Assembly (NCBI RefSeq): GCF_003122485.1
Contig: NZ_JRFU01000145.1
Location: 1 to 59,622 of the forward strand
Direction: 5' to 3'
Origin: Eubacterium ramulus
GTDB taxonomy: Bacteria; Bacillota; Clostridia; Lachnospirales; Lachnospiraceae
Length of the DNA: 59,622 nt
Both the position numbers and the translations under genes were made by a program. A model generated the notes under the pieces. That model saw nothing but the letters and a program-made list of their open reading frames with translations, was not told where the DNA came from and searched no databases. This document shows positions 1 through 9,179 of this stretch, one piece after another (position 1 is the first letter of the stretch; each line of letters begins with the position of its first letter).

Positions 1-1141
1 AATGCGGAAGACAGACGGTCTTGCCATCACTGGTATAGTAAAAGGCATCGCCGCTTACAAAGGAATCTTTGGTAAAATGCATCTTTCCGGAAACATCTGT
101 TTTTAATACCCAGGTACGTGCCGGTTTCTTTCCAGCTTCCGCAGGATCACTGTCAGACTGCTCGGTATAGAACTTGACTGTAAATTCTGCGTTTGCAAGG
201 GAAGCTGCTCCCTGTGGGGAGGCTTTCTTTGTTTCGGCATCCAGCTTTTCAAGCACCAGATTCATGGGATTATTCTGCGGAATATCTGTTACGTTTGCAG
301 CAGAAGTCTGTTCTGCTTTTACGGTGACTTTGTGAGCTTTGGTGTCTACAATGTAGCCTTTGGAAGAAGAGAGCTCTTTTATGGTATAATCGCCTTCCTC
401 CAGTTCGCCGGATCTGGCATACCCGTTTTCATCAGTGGTCAGTTTCTGGATGAGCTTCTCACCCTGATAGATCCCATACACAGCACCCTTTAAGCTGTAA
501 TTCGGATTCCCGTCCGATACGCTTCCGTTGGCAGAAGATTTTTTCAGTTCGATCCAGCCGTTTGGAACCTGATACCAGCTTCCGGCAATGGTCTGGCTGC
601 CCTGTCCCGGAACGATGAATGCCCGGAAGCCTTCCGGCGGGTTCGGAAGTCCCTGAATGGCACTGGCTACTTCCAGTGCTTTATCAATATAGGACTGCGG
701 GGCGCCATGGAAAGCTCCGGTGTCAGCGGAATTACCGGCATAGATGTAAGCGACAACCAGATGTCCGATGACATAGCTGTTATCATCACTCCAGCCACTG
801 AAATATTTATCCTTGACGACTTTATCGTAGCCGTAACCGCCGTTTAAGTAGTAGAGCGCTTTTCTGAGCGGGGAGTTCTGGCTTAAAAGGTCATAGGAAT
901 AGGAACCAGAGGAAGGTGTTTTCTTCAGTGGTTCCACGCAGTAGGCAGTATTGCTCCCGTCAAAGCTCATGCGGGAGGTAAAATAGCTGCCGTAAGGGAT
1001 ATTGGCACCTGCCTTATAGCTGATGGTGCCGTCGGCTGCATGAACCGGAAAACTGCCGGAAAACAATGCGCCGACTGCGACAAGGACTGCCAGCAGCATA
1101 GCCAGCGTCCGTCTGGTATAGGATTTGTATGTCTGTAACAT
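1..1141 (-). CDS. Thioester-domain / Cna-B (SpaA-type) surface adhesin, C-terminus cut by window edge
   Basis: The ATG at 1139-1141 is preceded by a strong AAGGAGGAG site. The protein begins with a signal peptide of about 34 residues (hydrophobic stretch after a TRRT basic patch, ending VHA-A). A segment with AYCVEP follows, the Cys context typical of thioester domains (TED) that bind host surfaces covalently, and then Cna-B/SpaA-like beta domains (GAVYGIYQGEK, GYARSGELEEGDYTIKE, SSKGYIVD). At least 380 residues lie in the window and the rest, probably with a sortase motif, lies to the left. It is the last gene of the minus-strand transfer operon, after virB4. Surface adhesins of this kind often sit in ICEs and may help mating-pair contact; that role is inferred. 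Confidence 0.8.
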   Translation of the reverse strand, partial: MLQTYKSYTRRTLAMLLAVLVAVGALFSGSFPVHAADGTISYKAGANIPYGSYFTSRMSFDGSNTAYCVEPLKKTPSSGSYSYDLLSQNSPLRKALYYLNGGYGYDKVVKDKYFSGWSDDNSYVIGHLVVAYIYAGNSADTGAFHGAPQSYIDKALEVASAIQGLPNPPEGFRAFIVPGQGSQTIAGSWYQVPNGWIELKKSSANGSVSDGNPNYSLKGAVYGIYQGEKLIQKLTTDENGYARSGELEEGDYTIKELSSSKGYIVDTKAHKVTVKAEQTSAANVTDIPQNNPMNLVLEKLDAETKKASPQGAASLANAEFTVKFYTEQSDSDPAEAGKKPARTWVLKTDVSGKMHFTKDSFVSGDAFYYTSDGKTVCLPH

Positions 1142-1197
1142 AAGTCTCCTCCTTCTTGAAGTTCAAATGAAAAGGGCAGCGTCAGTGCTGCCAAAAG

Positions 1198-4100
1198 TTA
1201 CACAGCCTGTTTCTTCTGTTTCGCAAGGATTTCCAGAAGCTCCTGCCGATCTGTGGTAATCAGCTCCTTTTCCAGATTGGAAGCCTTAAATTCCACAGTG
1301 ATGTTATTGTTGTTGGTTGAGATCAGACCGTTGCCCCGCTGGAAATGGGTGATGTTCATTACTTCTGTTTCCGATAGATGCAGGATAGTCTTCACCCGCT
1401 GTGCCTCTTCATCCTCCATGTTCAGGATAATCTTGGTCTTGCAGTTATTGATGATACCCTTGCCGTACTTCCCGTCATCCAGAGCAAAGAAGTCGTTTAA
1501 ATCCTGTGTGGCAAAGATGCCGGCTCCGGAGTAAGCACGGATGATCTTGGCAATCTCCAGTACGAATTCCGCTGCAAGCCGGTTGCTGGATGCACCGATG
1601 AGCTGCCAGACCTCATCGACAAAGATGGCTTTCTCTTCGGTACGGTTTTCCTTCGCTTTATCCCAGACATAATCCAGGGCAACGAACATGCCGACCGTTA
1701 AAAGATCGCTGGAACCGGTCAGTTCGGAGATATCCAGTACCGTATATTTATTGGTCAGGTCCACATTGGTCTGCTGGTTAAAGGAAGAAGCAGAACCGTG
1801 AACCAGGCGGTTCAGGATATGAGCCAGACGTTTGGTATCCTCGCTTTCCAGCAGGACATTGTAGACATCCTCCAGAATGGGCATCTTTTTGTACTGCTCC
1901 GGATGCTGCGGATCTGTCAGGGATTCATTTTTATGTGTAATCCCTTTTCTGGCATAGGTTTTGATTAGGGCTTCATCCAGAAGCTGCTTCTCCTCATGGG
2001 ACATATCCGGGATCAGCAGACTGAAGAAGATGTGAAGCCTTTGGATCTTGCCTGCCAGTGCGGAGGCATCTAGTGTCGGTCCGTCCAGCAGTTCATTTAC
2101 AGAATTGTCTACCTTCCGGATTTCCATGATGTTGATACAGTTCTTACTGGCAGGAGAGATCTGGATAAATTCTCCGCCGACATTCCTTGCAGCCCGGTAA
2201 AATTCGTGTCCCTTTAGCGGAGCGATGATGAACACCTGGATGCCTTTTCTTCGCATCCTTAGTGCCATGGTCTGCATGGTGAAGGTCTTTCCTGCTCCCG
2301 AACAGCCTAAGATACAGATGTTGCTGTTCTTGTACTGCCTGGAATCAAAGATATCCGCAATGACCAAGGAATTGTTATGCTTGTTTACCCCAAAGAGGAT
2401 TCCGTTATCATCGCAGATACTGTAGCTGACGAAGGGATAGCAGCTTGCCGCCCCGGAAGTCAGTACGTTCCGCTTGGACAGCTTAAAAAGCTTCTTGTCC
2501 AGATTTGCCAGCGGCAGAGAGGATAAAAATCCCTGCTCCTGTAAAAAGTAGCAGGAGTGTAAGTTCATATCCTGCGAGATCAGGAGCTTTTTCATTTCCT
2601 GAATCCGCCACTGCAGTTCTTCCAACGTGGAAGCAGTAATGGTGATGAGAAGATTCATGTAATAGAAATCTTCGTTGTTGGCAAGTCCCTGCTTCAGAAA
2701 ATATCCGGAGCGGATGGCAGAATCCAGATCGTCATAATCAGTGTTGGTATCGGACGCATCCTTTAATTTGGAACGGTTGATACGGATCTGCTGACCGAGA
2801 CGCTGCTGAATCTTGTCCTTTGGCTGTTTCTGGAGAAAGAAATCAATATCAATCCCTTCCCCGGCATTGACAAGGAGTGACAGCCATCCGGGAGTTACCC
2901 GGTTTTTGTAGCCGTCAGACGGCACAAGCAGGTAGGAATGGTAAAGCCCATTGATCTGCACATAATGGGAGTGCTTGAAATCCACACTTTCCGGTGCGAG
3001 AAACTCGTTGATCCGGATGTGATCCAGTTCCTCCATGCGATTTTCCTTTGTATAGGCGGACAGTACAGTGCTGATCCGGTCCGGAAGCGGAACCTCCGTA
3101 CAAAGGGTACGGTTTAACAGTGTGTACAGGACATCTGTGGTAAATTCATCCTCATTGTCATGGGTGACCACTTCATTCCCGCACTGGTACAAAAAGGTTT
3201 TGGCAGTCTGTGCCGCTGTCTCAAGAGCAGCAAGAATTTCCCGTTCTTCTTCTTTCCGGTTGATATTAAACGGTTCATATTCAAAAATCAGAAAGAATCG
3301 TCTGGAAACCGCTTCTCTGGAACTTAAATGCTGAACGAACTGGATATAATCCCTTTGCAGTTCCTGACAGTGGGGATCTGTTTCCCGTTCCAGCTCCAGC
3401 CGGGACTGCTCCAGATGCTTATTGATGTCTGCTTTTTTGGAGATCATCTTGATCTGGAGTTTGACCGGGCTGATCTTTAAGTAACTGATAAAGCTGTAGA
3501 TAATGCCCTGCTGTTCTCTGGCACTTCGAAGCAGGAAGTTGATTGGTTCAATCTCCAGGATCTTCACGTACCGTCCGTCTGTGGTATAGACGATCCCGTT
3601 TGCGATTTTTTCCACCGGAAGATAATCCTCCAAGGTCTGGTCTTTCTTTCGCTTTTTCCGGGAAACGGGGTTTGCCGTGGCAGATGAGGCGTCCTTCTTG
3701 GAACCCCCCTTCTTTTTCTGCTCTTTTTTTGCCGCCCGCTTTTCGGAAACTGCCCGTTTTTCTTCCTCCTTTCGTCTCCGGACTTCCGTTTTTTTCTGGA
3801 TTTTTATCTGTTTCGCCGCCTCTTTTTTCTGTCGGCTGGCTTCTTTCTGCTCCCACTTCAGATAACGGATATCTTCCTTTGCCTGTTTTTTGATGCCCCG
3901 CTTGGTGGAGGTATCAAACTGCCGGTGTTCTTTTTTTTTACTTTTTGGCGGGGCTGGTGCGTCCGGTTCAGACTGCGGGGGAGCCGATGCCATTACTTTG
4001 GAAGGCTTTGCCATTTTTTCTGCTTTCCGGTGTTTCTTTGTCTTTGGCTCTTTGGAACGTGGTTTCCTGAGTGGCTTTCCTTCCGGAAGACTGTCGGACC

Positions 4101-4395
4101 TCCAGATTACCCTGCGGTTCACTACAAAACGCAGGGCATTCATCAGAAAGGCAGTGATGCTCTCTCCGCCGATTCCAATCAGGGCTACCATTGCCGCCGG
4201 AAGTGCGGTCATGCAGAGAATGATGATGCGGGCAGTCAGGGACAGCGGCAGGTGGAAAACAGGGATACCGATTGCCAGGGAAAGAACAATGCTTTCTATG
4301 GCATTGCGGATGTCAAAAGTTCCGTTTAGGATCTTGCCTTTCTCAATGAAGTTGGGCGGGATAAAGGAAACCGGTGTTTCTTCTGGCTGTGTCAT
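1198..4395 (-). CDS. PrgI-VirB4 fusion conjugation ATPase (CD1110-like)
   Basis: The 1065-residue protein powers the conjugative type IV secretion channel. Residues 1-100 hold two membrane segments of PrgI type (HLPLSLTARIIILCMTALPA). A highly charged Lys/Glu/Arg linker (about 105-255) joins them to a VirB4-type ATPase with Walker A GCSGAGKT near residue 698, Walker B AIFVDEVWQL near 925, and a Q-rich sensor region (FATQDLNDFF). In many ICEs PrgI and VirB4 are separate genes, so the fusion is a family variant. The start codon overlaps the stop of the upstream gene (ATGA), which implies translational coupling in the operon running from 8746 to 1. Confidence 0.93.
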   Translation of the reverse strand: MTQPEETPVSFIPPNFIEKGKILNGTFDIRNAIESIVLSLAIGIPVFHLPLSLTARIIILCMTALPAAMVALIGIGGESITAFLMNALRFVVNRRVIWRSDSLPEGKPLRKPRSKEPKTKKHRKAEKMAKPSKVMASAPPQSEPDAPAPPKSKKKEHRQFDTSTKRGIKKQAKEDIRYLKWEQKEASRQKKEAAKQIKIQKKTEVRRRKEEEKRAVSEKRAAKKEQKKKGGSKKDASSATANPVSRKKRKKDQTLEDYLPVEKIANGIVYTTDGRYVKILEIEPINFLLRSAREQQGIIYSFISYLKISPVKLQIKMISKKADINKHLEQSRLELERETDPHCQELQRDYIQFVQHLSSREAVSRRFFLIFEYEPFNINRKEEEREILAALETAAQTAKTFLYQCGNEVVTHDNEDEFTTDVLYTLLNRTLCTEVPLPDRISTVLSAYTKENRMEELDHIRINEFLAPESVDFKHSHYVQINGLYHSYLLVPSDGYKNRVTPGWLSLLVNAGEGIDIDFFLQKQPKDKIQQRLGQQIRINRSKLKDASDTNTDYDDLDSAIRSGYFLKQGLANNEDFYYMNLLITITASTLEELQWRIQEMKKLLISQDMNLHSCYFLQEQGFLSSLPLANLDKKLFKLSKRNVLTSGAASCYPFVSYSICDDNGILFGVNKHNNSLVIADIFDSRQYKNSNICILGCSGAGKTFTMQTMALRMRRKGIQVFIIAPLKGHEFYRAARNVGGEFIQISPASKNCINIMEIRKVDNSVNELLDGPTLDASALAGKIQRLHIFFSLLIPDMSHEEKQLLDEALIKTYARKGITHKNESLTDPQHPEQYKKMPILEDVYNVLLESEDTKRLAHILNRLVHGSASSFNQQTNVDLTNKYTVLDISELTGSSDLLTVGMFVALDYVWDKAKENRTEEKAIFVDEVWQLIGASSNRLAAEFVLEIAKIIRAYSGAGIFATQDLNDFFALDDGKYGKGIINNCKTKIILNMEDEEAQRVKTILHLSETEVMNITHFQRGNGLISTNNNNITVEFKASNLEKELITTDRQELLEILAKQKKQAV

Positions 4396-5012
4396 GGCTG
4401 CACCTCCTTTTTCGTATCTTTCGCATCTTCCGAAGGTGTGGAGGCACTGCCGGATTCTGTGTCCGGAGCTTCCGGGCTGTCAGAAGTATCCGGATACCCG
4501 CCTTCTTGCAGGTGTTCGATGTCCTGCGAAGTCAAGGACGGCAGGGAATCATCGGTCTGCTTTTCGTAAACAGTCGTATCTGCAGAGACCTGTACCCCGT
4601 CTTCTCCAAATAAAAACACACCCGTCGGGGTGTGGTAGGTAACCGGAAGCGTATCCTGATCGGAAAGTGAAAACATCAGGCAGACGGTTGTTTCGGTAGG
4701 GTAGCTGGTTTTTTCCGGCAGGAAGGTGATGCTTGTCTGTTCTTTTTTGACATACTCTTTTAGGTAGACAGGAAACTGCTCTTTGAGAGAAGCAATCTGG
4801 CTGTCGGAGAAAAATGCTTTTAAAGCAACAAAATCCAGATATTCCGGCATGGGGGTATCGGAATTTGTTTCTGTTGTTTCCTTTGCCGGTTCCCTGCCTT
4901 TGTTTCCGGAAGCTTCTTTTTTCTGGCTTTTCCAGAAACTGGGGAGAACCAGTCCGGCAAGCAGCAGAAACAGCATCAGAAAAATGGAAAGAATCACTTT
5001 TGTTCTGTTCAT
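4392..5012 (-). CDS. Membrane-anchored ICE transfer protein of unknown function
   Basis: It has 206 residues from the ATG at 5010-5012, chosen because TAAAGGAGCC precedes it; in-frame starts further up would overlap the previous gene. One N-terminal membrane segment (VILSIFLMLFLLLAGLVLP) is followed by a Ser/Thr/Glu-rich linker and an extracytoplasmic domain, ending in an acidic, disordered tail. It lies between the hydrolase gene and virB4, with its stop overlapping the virB4 start. By topology it could be a VirB8-like or other mating-pair scaffold, but I recognise no family motif. Confidence 0.7.
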   Translation of the reverse strand: MNRTKVILSIFLMLFLLLAGLVLPSFWKSQKKEASGNKGREPAKETTETNSDTPMPEYLDFVALKAFFSDSQIASLKEQFPVYLKEYVKKEQTSITFLPEKTSYPTETTVCLMFSLSDQDTLPVTYHTPTGVFLFGEDGVQVSADTTVYEKQTDDSLPSLTSQDIEHLQEGGYPDTSDSPEAPDTESGSASTPSEDAKDTKKEVQP

Positions 5013-5022
5013 AATGGCTCCT

Positions 5023-6714
5023 TTATCTTTTGTCGAAGATCCAGTAGGCATTTGCCGTGGCATGGATTTCCGACATCATATCAAATTCACGGTTAATATA
5101 GTTCTTTGCGTCACTGTCATTGGGATCATTGACCAGTATCTTGCCGTTTGCCGTAACACCCCGGAGCACGATGAAGTGCCCGCCGCTGGTGAAAAGTCCT
5201 GCCCGCTGAGAGGAGATGACCGGACGGCCTTCGGAGAGTGCCTGAAGTACCGTATTGGCATTGCTGGTCTGTGTGACGTTGCCACAGCCGAAATGACTGG
5301 CTGCAGCCTGAAAGTAGCTCCAGTAGGTTCCAACTCCCGGCTTATAATAGGAATTCCCGCACCATGCCACCGCATCCGGAGGGGTAATAGTGTTCCCGGT
5401 CAGGTAGCTGGCGATCATGGCAAAGCTGGTAGGCCCGCATCCGGAAGATGCGATGGAGCTGCCGCCATAAGGGATGTTCCCGTAATCGGTCTGGAGATAG
5501 TGCGGAATCTGCATTCCGTTTGCCGGATAGCTTCCGCCGGTATTGGTAATCTGATAATACCGGAGAACATGCTCCACATATTCCTTGTCCCCATACCGGT
5601 CATAATGCCAGTTCGGACGGGCACACATCATATCCGAATAAGCAATGGCGTTTTCTTTGGTATAGCCGCCGTCACGTTCCATTGCCCAGTCGATATAGCC
5701 GGAGCCGTAATTGTAACCCTGAAGTGCCAGCTTGATGCGGTCCAGGTCGGTAGGTCCGGTACATCCTGCTTTATCCAGTGCATACTTTAATTCCTGAATC
5801 CCACATTCGATGGAATAAGCAGGATCGGTGATGCCGTTGGGGACATGGGGGTATTTCTTATTAAAGCCGCCTTCTGCCGCCTGCATGGGATCGCTTCCAC
5901 GCCCGCCGCTTTCCTGCATCATGACTGCCATGAGGAGTTCCACATAAGCTTCCATGCCGTATTTCTGTGCGACCTGCTGGATGGTAGCCCGGTAAGCCAG
6001 CACCTCATCGCTGACACCTACCGCCATGGCAAGACCGGAAGCGGAGCCGCCAAAGAACATGGTCAGGTTTTCCACATAACTGTCTGCCGTTTTTTTCTGC
6101 TTATCGGTCAGATGAAAGACGTGATCTGCAAAGTAGGCATCTCCGGCATAGCTGACCGTGTAGGTATGGCGGGTAAAAGTAACCTTTCTGGGTGGTGCAT
6201 TTTCCTCTTCTGCCGGAACTTCTACCGTGACCGTTTCTGAAGTAACGTCATAAGAAAAAAGCCCGTCCTCGTTTTCCCGGATCAGGCTTTTGAGTTTGCT
6301 GATATTTATATTTTTATAGTCATCCTGGCTGGCACAAAACTGTGCGATGAGCTGGTTCGCATTTACGATGATACTGGAAGCGTAAGGATCGCTGATAGAG
6401 GCAGTATCTCCTTCTGGGAGTCTGGAAATTCCCGCATTGATCTTAGCAAGCAGTGCATCATGGCTTTCTTGAAGCACCTCCACGATTGCCTGATTGGAAG
6501 CCCGGATATTTTCACTGATTACCGTGTTGCTGGTCAGTGCTCCGGTATTTTCAGTGAGGTCTCCGAAGACGAGTCCCGGAAGCATGACAAGGAACAGCAT
6601 GGGAAGCATCAGTACACCGCCGACGGCTGCTCCGGTTTTCGCAAGGGTGCGCCTGTGCCGGAATACTGTACCGATGACAGCAAGAGGACTGCCCATCAAG
6701 GCTGTTTTTGGCAT
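5023..6714 (-). CDS. Bifunctional lysozyme / C39-like peptidase of the conjugation apparatus (CD1108-like)
   Basis: It has 563 residues from MPKTAL; GAAAGGAGC lies 12 bases before this ATG and the upstream gene stops one base before it. There is a transmembrane anchor near residues 25-50 and a region exposed outside the cell. A lysozyme-like domain follows at about 235-355 (MQESGGRGSDPMQAAEGG, LALQGYNYGSGYIDWA). The C-terminal C39-like cysteine protease domain spans about 400-563, with Cys in SSGCGPTS, His in SGGHFIVL and Asp in VNDPNDSD. Proteins of this kind open peptidoglycan locally so the transfer channel can be built (VirB1 role). The usual C-terminal partner in this family is NlpC/P60; here it looks like C39. 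Confidence 0.88.
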   Translation of the reverse strand: MPKTALMGSPLAVIGTVFRHRRTLAKTGAAVGGVLMLPMLFLVMLPGLVFGDLTENTGALTSNTVISENIRASNQAIVEVLQESHDALLAKINAGISRLPEGDTASISDPYASSIIVNANQLIAQFCASQDDYKNINISKLKSLIRENEDGLFSYDVTSETVTVEVPAEEENAPPRKVTFTRHTYTVSYAGDAYFADHVFHLTDKQKKTADSYVENLTMFFGGSASGLAMAVGVSDEVLAYRATIQQVAQKYGMEAYVELLMAVMMQESGGRGSDPMQAAEGGFNKKYPHVPNGITDPAYSIECGIQELKYALDKAGCTGPTDLDRIKLALQGYNYGSGYIDWAMERDGGYTKENAIAYSDMMCARPNWHYDRYGDKEYVEHVLRYYQITNTGGSYPANGMQIPHYLQTDYGNIPYGGSSIASSGCGPTSFAMIASYLTGNTITPPDAVAWCGNSYYKPGVGTYWSYFQAAASHFGCGNVTQTSNANTVLQALSEGRPVISSQRAGLFTSGGHFIVLRGVTANGKILVNDPNDSDAKNYINREFDMMSEIHATANAYWIFDKR

Positions 6715-6715
6715 G

Positions 6716-7624
6716 TTACATACGCTCCTTTCGCTGTGGGGCTGGCGGCAGTTTCTGGACAATGGATTCATTGTAGGCTACTTTGCCGTTGCCGGAAGTA
6801 TATGGTGTTTTTTCTACCGTATCCTGTGCATACTGCTTGTACCAGGTGGAACCGTCTACGGACTGCACCGTAGAGTAGGAGCCCTGAGTCGGAGCTGCAT
6901 ACTGGTCGGCATGGTACAGGGCAAAATCCCGGTTCCCGGAACTTCCGGTTTCGGTACCGGTGATCCGTCCGCCGCCGATTTCTACATTATCATAGGAAGA
7001 ACCGCCGCCCGGCTTGATGCCCATATAGGAAGTAAAGGCTTTCTGTGCGTCTGCGCCCTTGATGGAACCCACCTGACCGTAATTTCCCTGTGCAATGTTG
7101 CTGATGACCTGATTGGCAAAGTCTCCGCCTTTGTTCAGGGATGACTGGTAAAGCATGTTCCCGATACTGCTGTGTTCGGTATAACCGGTTGCGGAATTGA
7201 CCGCTTCCCTTTGTACCTGTCTTCCCACCGCTCCGGCAAGCCCGCCGGATAGGAAGCTTCCTGCGACAGCCGCACTTCCGGGAGAAGAGGCTTTGCGGTA
7301 GCCGCCACCACCATGGGAACGCATGGAACCGGTCAGGCTCCGTCCTGCAATCAGAAGTTCAGCCATCATGTTTCCTCCGGTATTGCCGACATTGATGCCA
7401 AGCGATGCCAGAAAAGAATCAATTTTCTGGGATACCTTTAAAAAGGCAATGGCACACAGGAACCAGACGAAGACATTTCCGGTTACCGCCTCCTTTCCCT
7501 GACTGGCAACTGCCGCTTCCACGTCTGCTTCCGTAAGCTCCGCTGCAAAGACCGGCATGGAGCAAAACAGTACCAGACAGGCAGTTAATACCAGGAATGG
7601 TATGAGTTTCTTTCTAAGTTTCAT
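6716..7624 (-). CDS. Secreted/membrane ICE transfer protein, Gly/Ser-rich
   Basis: It has 302 residues and a strong ribosome site (AAAGGAGGACC) before the ATG. A signal peptide (about 1-27, ending VFA-AE) and a second hydrophobic segment (VFVWFLCAIAFLKV) are followed by a long, low-complexity Gly/Ser/Ala-rich region that looks flexible. The gene sits between virB6-like and hydrolase genes in one operon. No catalytic motif is visible. It probably contributes to the membrane part of the transfer machine; the assignment rests on context only. Confidence 0.65.
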   Translation of the reverse strand: MKLRKKLIPFLVLTACLVLFCSMPVFAAELTEADVEAAVASQGKEAVTGNVFVWFLCAIAFLKVSQKIDSFLASLGINVGNTGGNMMAELLIAGRSLTGSMRSHGGGGYRKASSPGSAAVAGSFLSGGLAGAVGRQVQREAVNSATGYTEHSSIGNMLYQSSLNKGGDFANQVISNIAQGNYGQVGSIKGADAQKAFTSYMGIKPGGGSSYDNVEIGGGRITGTETGSSGNRDFALYHADQYAAPTQGSYSTVQSVDGSTWYKQYAQDTVEKTPYTSGNGKVAYNESIVQKLPPAPQRKERM

Positions 7625-7639
7625 TTTGGTCCTCCTTTC

Positions 7640-8350
7640 TTATAGGGATAACGGATTGGCAAGGAAGGTGCCGACCATAGAAGTAAACAGCCGCAGGCAC
7701 CACGCATTCATCAGCAGCAAAAAGAACTGGCCGCCAAGCATCCGGCACCAGCTTTTGAAGATATTTCCGGTTGACTGGCTGGCACCCATGGAAAAAGCTG
7801 CCGGGGCTGTGTAGACCAGTACCCCCAGAAGAATATAACGTTCTGCCGCTTCAAAGAGCAGCTTGATGTAGTTCCACGCCAGAATCAGTACCAGAATCAG
7901 TGCAATGATGGCTACCGCCCCATTTGCACAGACTCCCAGGATGACTGTGACTACGGAGTTAAAATCCGCAAATTTTAAAGGCGGCAGGTCTTCCGTCAAA
8001 ATCCAGTTGTACGGTGTTCCTGAAATCTTCAGGAGCAGATCCACAATATCTTTCGCATAGAAGGTGAGAAAGATAAAGAGGAAGGAACGGATGGACAGCT
8101 TAATGGGATCTTCCGCTTCGATACCGGCTCCCATAAAGTAATTTTTAAAGAGCTGCCATACCCAGTTTAAGAGGATCAGCCCGATGCCCAGTGCCAGAAA
8201 GACCTGATACATGGTCTCGGCTGCAGGAAAGTAGCGAAGAAACGTATCCATGGAACAGCCCAGAGCACCGAGGACTGAAGTGGTGATCAGATCCAGAATG
8301 TTCATGACCTGTTCGGCAATCCATTCCACGATTCCGTCAAGTATTCCCAT
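7640..8350 (-). CDS. VirB6/TrbL-like conjugal transfer membrane protein (CD1112-like)
   Basis: It is a 236-residue polytopic inner-membrane protein with about five or six hydrophobic segments (MYQVFLALGIGLILLNWVW, FLFIFLTFYAKDIVDLLL, AVAIIALILVLILAWNYI, ILLGVLVYTAPAAFSMG, FFLLLMNAWCLRLFTSMV). The central AERYILLG...APAAFSMGAS...FKSWCRMLGGQFFLLLMN segment is the hallmark of the VirB6/TrbL family found in Clostridial ICEs. An AGGAG site precedes the ATG. It is co-transcribed with the 125-residue gene upstream and forms part of the transfer channel in the membrane. Confidence 0.85.
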   Translation of the reverse strand: MGILDGIVEWIAEQVMNILDLITTSVLGALGCSMDTFLRYFPAAETMYQVFLALGIGLILLNWVWQLFKNYFMGAGIEAEDPIKLSIRSFLFIFLTFYAKDIVDLLLKISGTPYNWILTEDLPPLKFADFNSVVTVILGVCANGAVAIIALILVLILAWNYIKLLFEAAERYILLGVLVYTAPAAFSMGASQSTGNIFKSWCRMLGGQFFLLLMNAWCLRLFTSMVGTFLANPLSL

Positions 8351-8368
8351 AGTGGCATCTCCTTTCGT

Positions 8369-8746
8369 CTATCCGTTCCATTTTCCGCCTGCAAAGAACG
8401 GGGTGATGTAAGCCATGATAAAGCCAAGCCCGTTTAAGATCGCCCAGGTAATGACGATACGCTTGAGCCATGCACGTGATTCGTCCACGGTTTTTCCGCT
8501 TTTGGAAAAATTCATCATCAGAAGGGCAACCGATGCAGTTACAACTGCAGCAATGGTGGAAATGAGGATAATCTGGTTATAGACATCCTTCATGATCTCA
8601 TTGGCTTTGGTCCAGATGGTAGCGGCAAAAACCGGCTGTGTGTATCCGCAGAGGACTGTGACAGCCAGAAATGCAGCATACAGGCATCTGCCATAATTGA
8701 CATGCCGTTTTGTGTCCGGCGGAGCGTTTTTCAGTTTGTGTTTCAC
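8369..8746 (-). CDS. Small VirB2/TrbC-like membrane protein of the transfer operon
   Basis: It has 125 residues starting with GTG at 8744-8746, after AAAGGAGGTAC. A signal-like segment ending in VFA-ATIW is followed by two hydrophobic helices (IILISTIAAVVTASVALLMM and ITWAILNGLGFIMAYITPFF) separated by a short charged loop. This size and two-helix layout are those of pilin-like VirB2/TrbC proteins, and the gene leads the operon just ahead of virB6. I see no sequence motif that proves the assignment. Confidence 0.65.
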   Translation of the reverse strand: MKHKLKNAPPDTKRHVNYGRCLYAAFLAVTVLCGYTQPVFAATIWTKANEIMKDVYNQIILISTIAAVVTASVALLMMNFSKSGKTVDESRAWLKRIVITWAILNGLGFIMAYITPFFAGGKWNG

Positions 8747-8991
8747 GTAAAAGTACCTCCTTTTTATAAGAGCGGCAGGAGAATTACCTCCCCTGCCTTT
8801 GCTTATGGTTTTCCTGCCTCAAGAAAGGACGCAGCCCGGTCAATGCAGGCTGCGTCCTAAATCAAAGTATGAAATTGTAAAGATCCTCCTATCTTACAGA
8901 AAAAACGCAGCTTATTTGCCGCAGGAGAGGCTTCCCATACGGCAGTGCTGCGTTTCGTTCTGCATATAATTTTGACAATATCAATTTTAAC
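8747..8991 (-). promoter_or_regulatory. Structured leader of the minus-strand transfer operon
   Basis: This 245-base gap before the transfer operon holds two hairpins. One is an 11-bp perfect stem (8826-8836 with 8848-8858, loop of 11). The other is a nested stem (8903-8911 with 8947-8955; inner 8917-8921 with 8940-8944). Both share the half-site CGCAGC/GCTGCG. On the minus strand the first hairpin is followed by a T-rich stretch, so it could end or attenuate transcription entering the operon. Confidence 0.45.
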
Positions 8992-9022
8992 ATGGGTAAA
9001 TTACCGCTACAATCGCAGGACT
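8992..9022. repeat. Copy 1 of a shared 30-bp regulatory repeat
   Basis: The segment begins CATGGGTAAATTACCGCT and is closely matched at 22924-22953 (CATGGGTAATTTTACGCT), both ending in CAATCGCAG. It contains the perfect palindrome GGTAAATTACC at 8996-9006. Both copies lie just upstream of minus-strand transfer operons, so a common regulator site is likely. Confidence 0.5.
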
Positions 9023-9060
9023 GTGCCAGTTACAGACGATGGAGTGCCAAAAATGTGACC

Positions 9061-9159
9061 AACGCTAAAAGCGTTATAAATGCAATCCTTATGGATACTG
9101 TAAGCGTGATTTGCAACCAATTATACTGGATTTACATGACTAATGCTTTAAGCGTTAGT
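9061..9159. promoter_or_regulatory. Two palindromic operator candidates of the XRE regulator
   Basis: Site 1 (9061-9075) is AACGCT-AAA-AGCGTT, a perfect dyad. Site 2 (9139-9159) is a 21-base dyad with arms ACTAATGCTT and AAGCGTTAGT, differing only by one G-T position. Both share the half-site AAGCGTT, and a further half-site occurs near 9103. They lie directly upstream of the XRE gene and point to autoregulation. Confidence 0.6.
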
Positions 9160-9179
9160 GAATACTGGAAGGAGGAGGT

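Noticed and set aside
3543-4642. Long plus-strand frames opposite virB4 and its upstream gene
   Set aside because: They are shadows caused by the skewed Lys/Glu/Arg-rich linker codons; no ribosome sites or protein motifs are seen.
9139-9159. att-like or terminator function for the palindromes before the XRE gene
   Set aside because: There is no T-run and no integrase context; two related dyads before a regulator gene are better read as operators.
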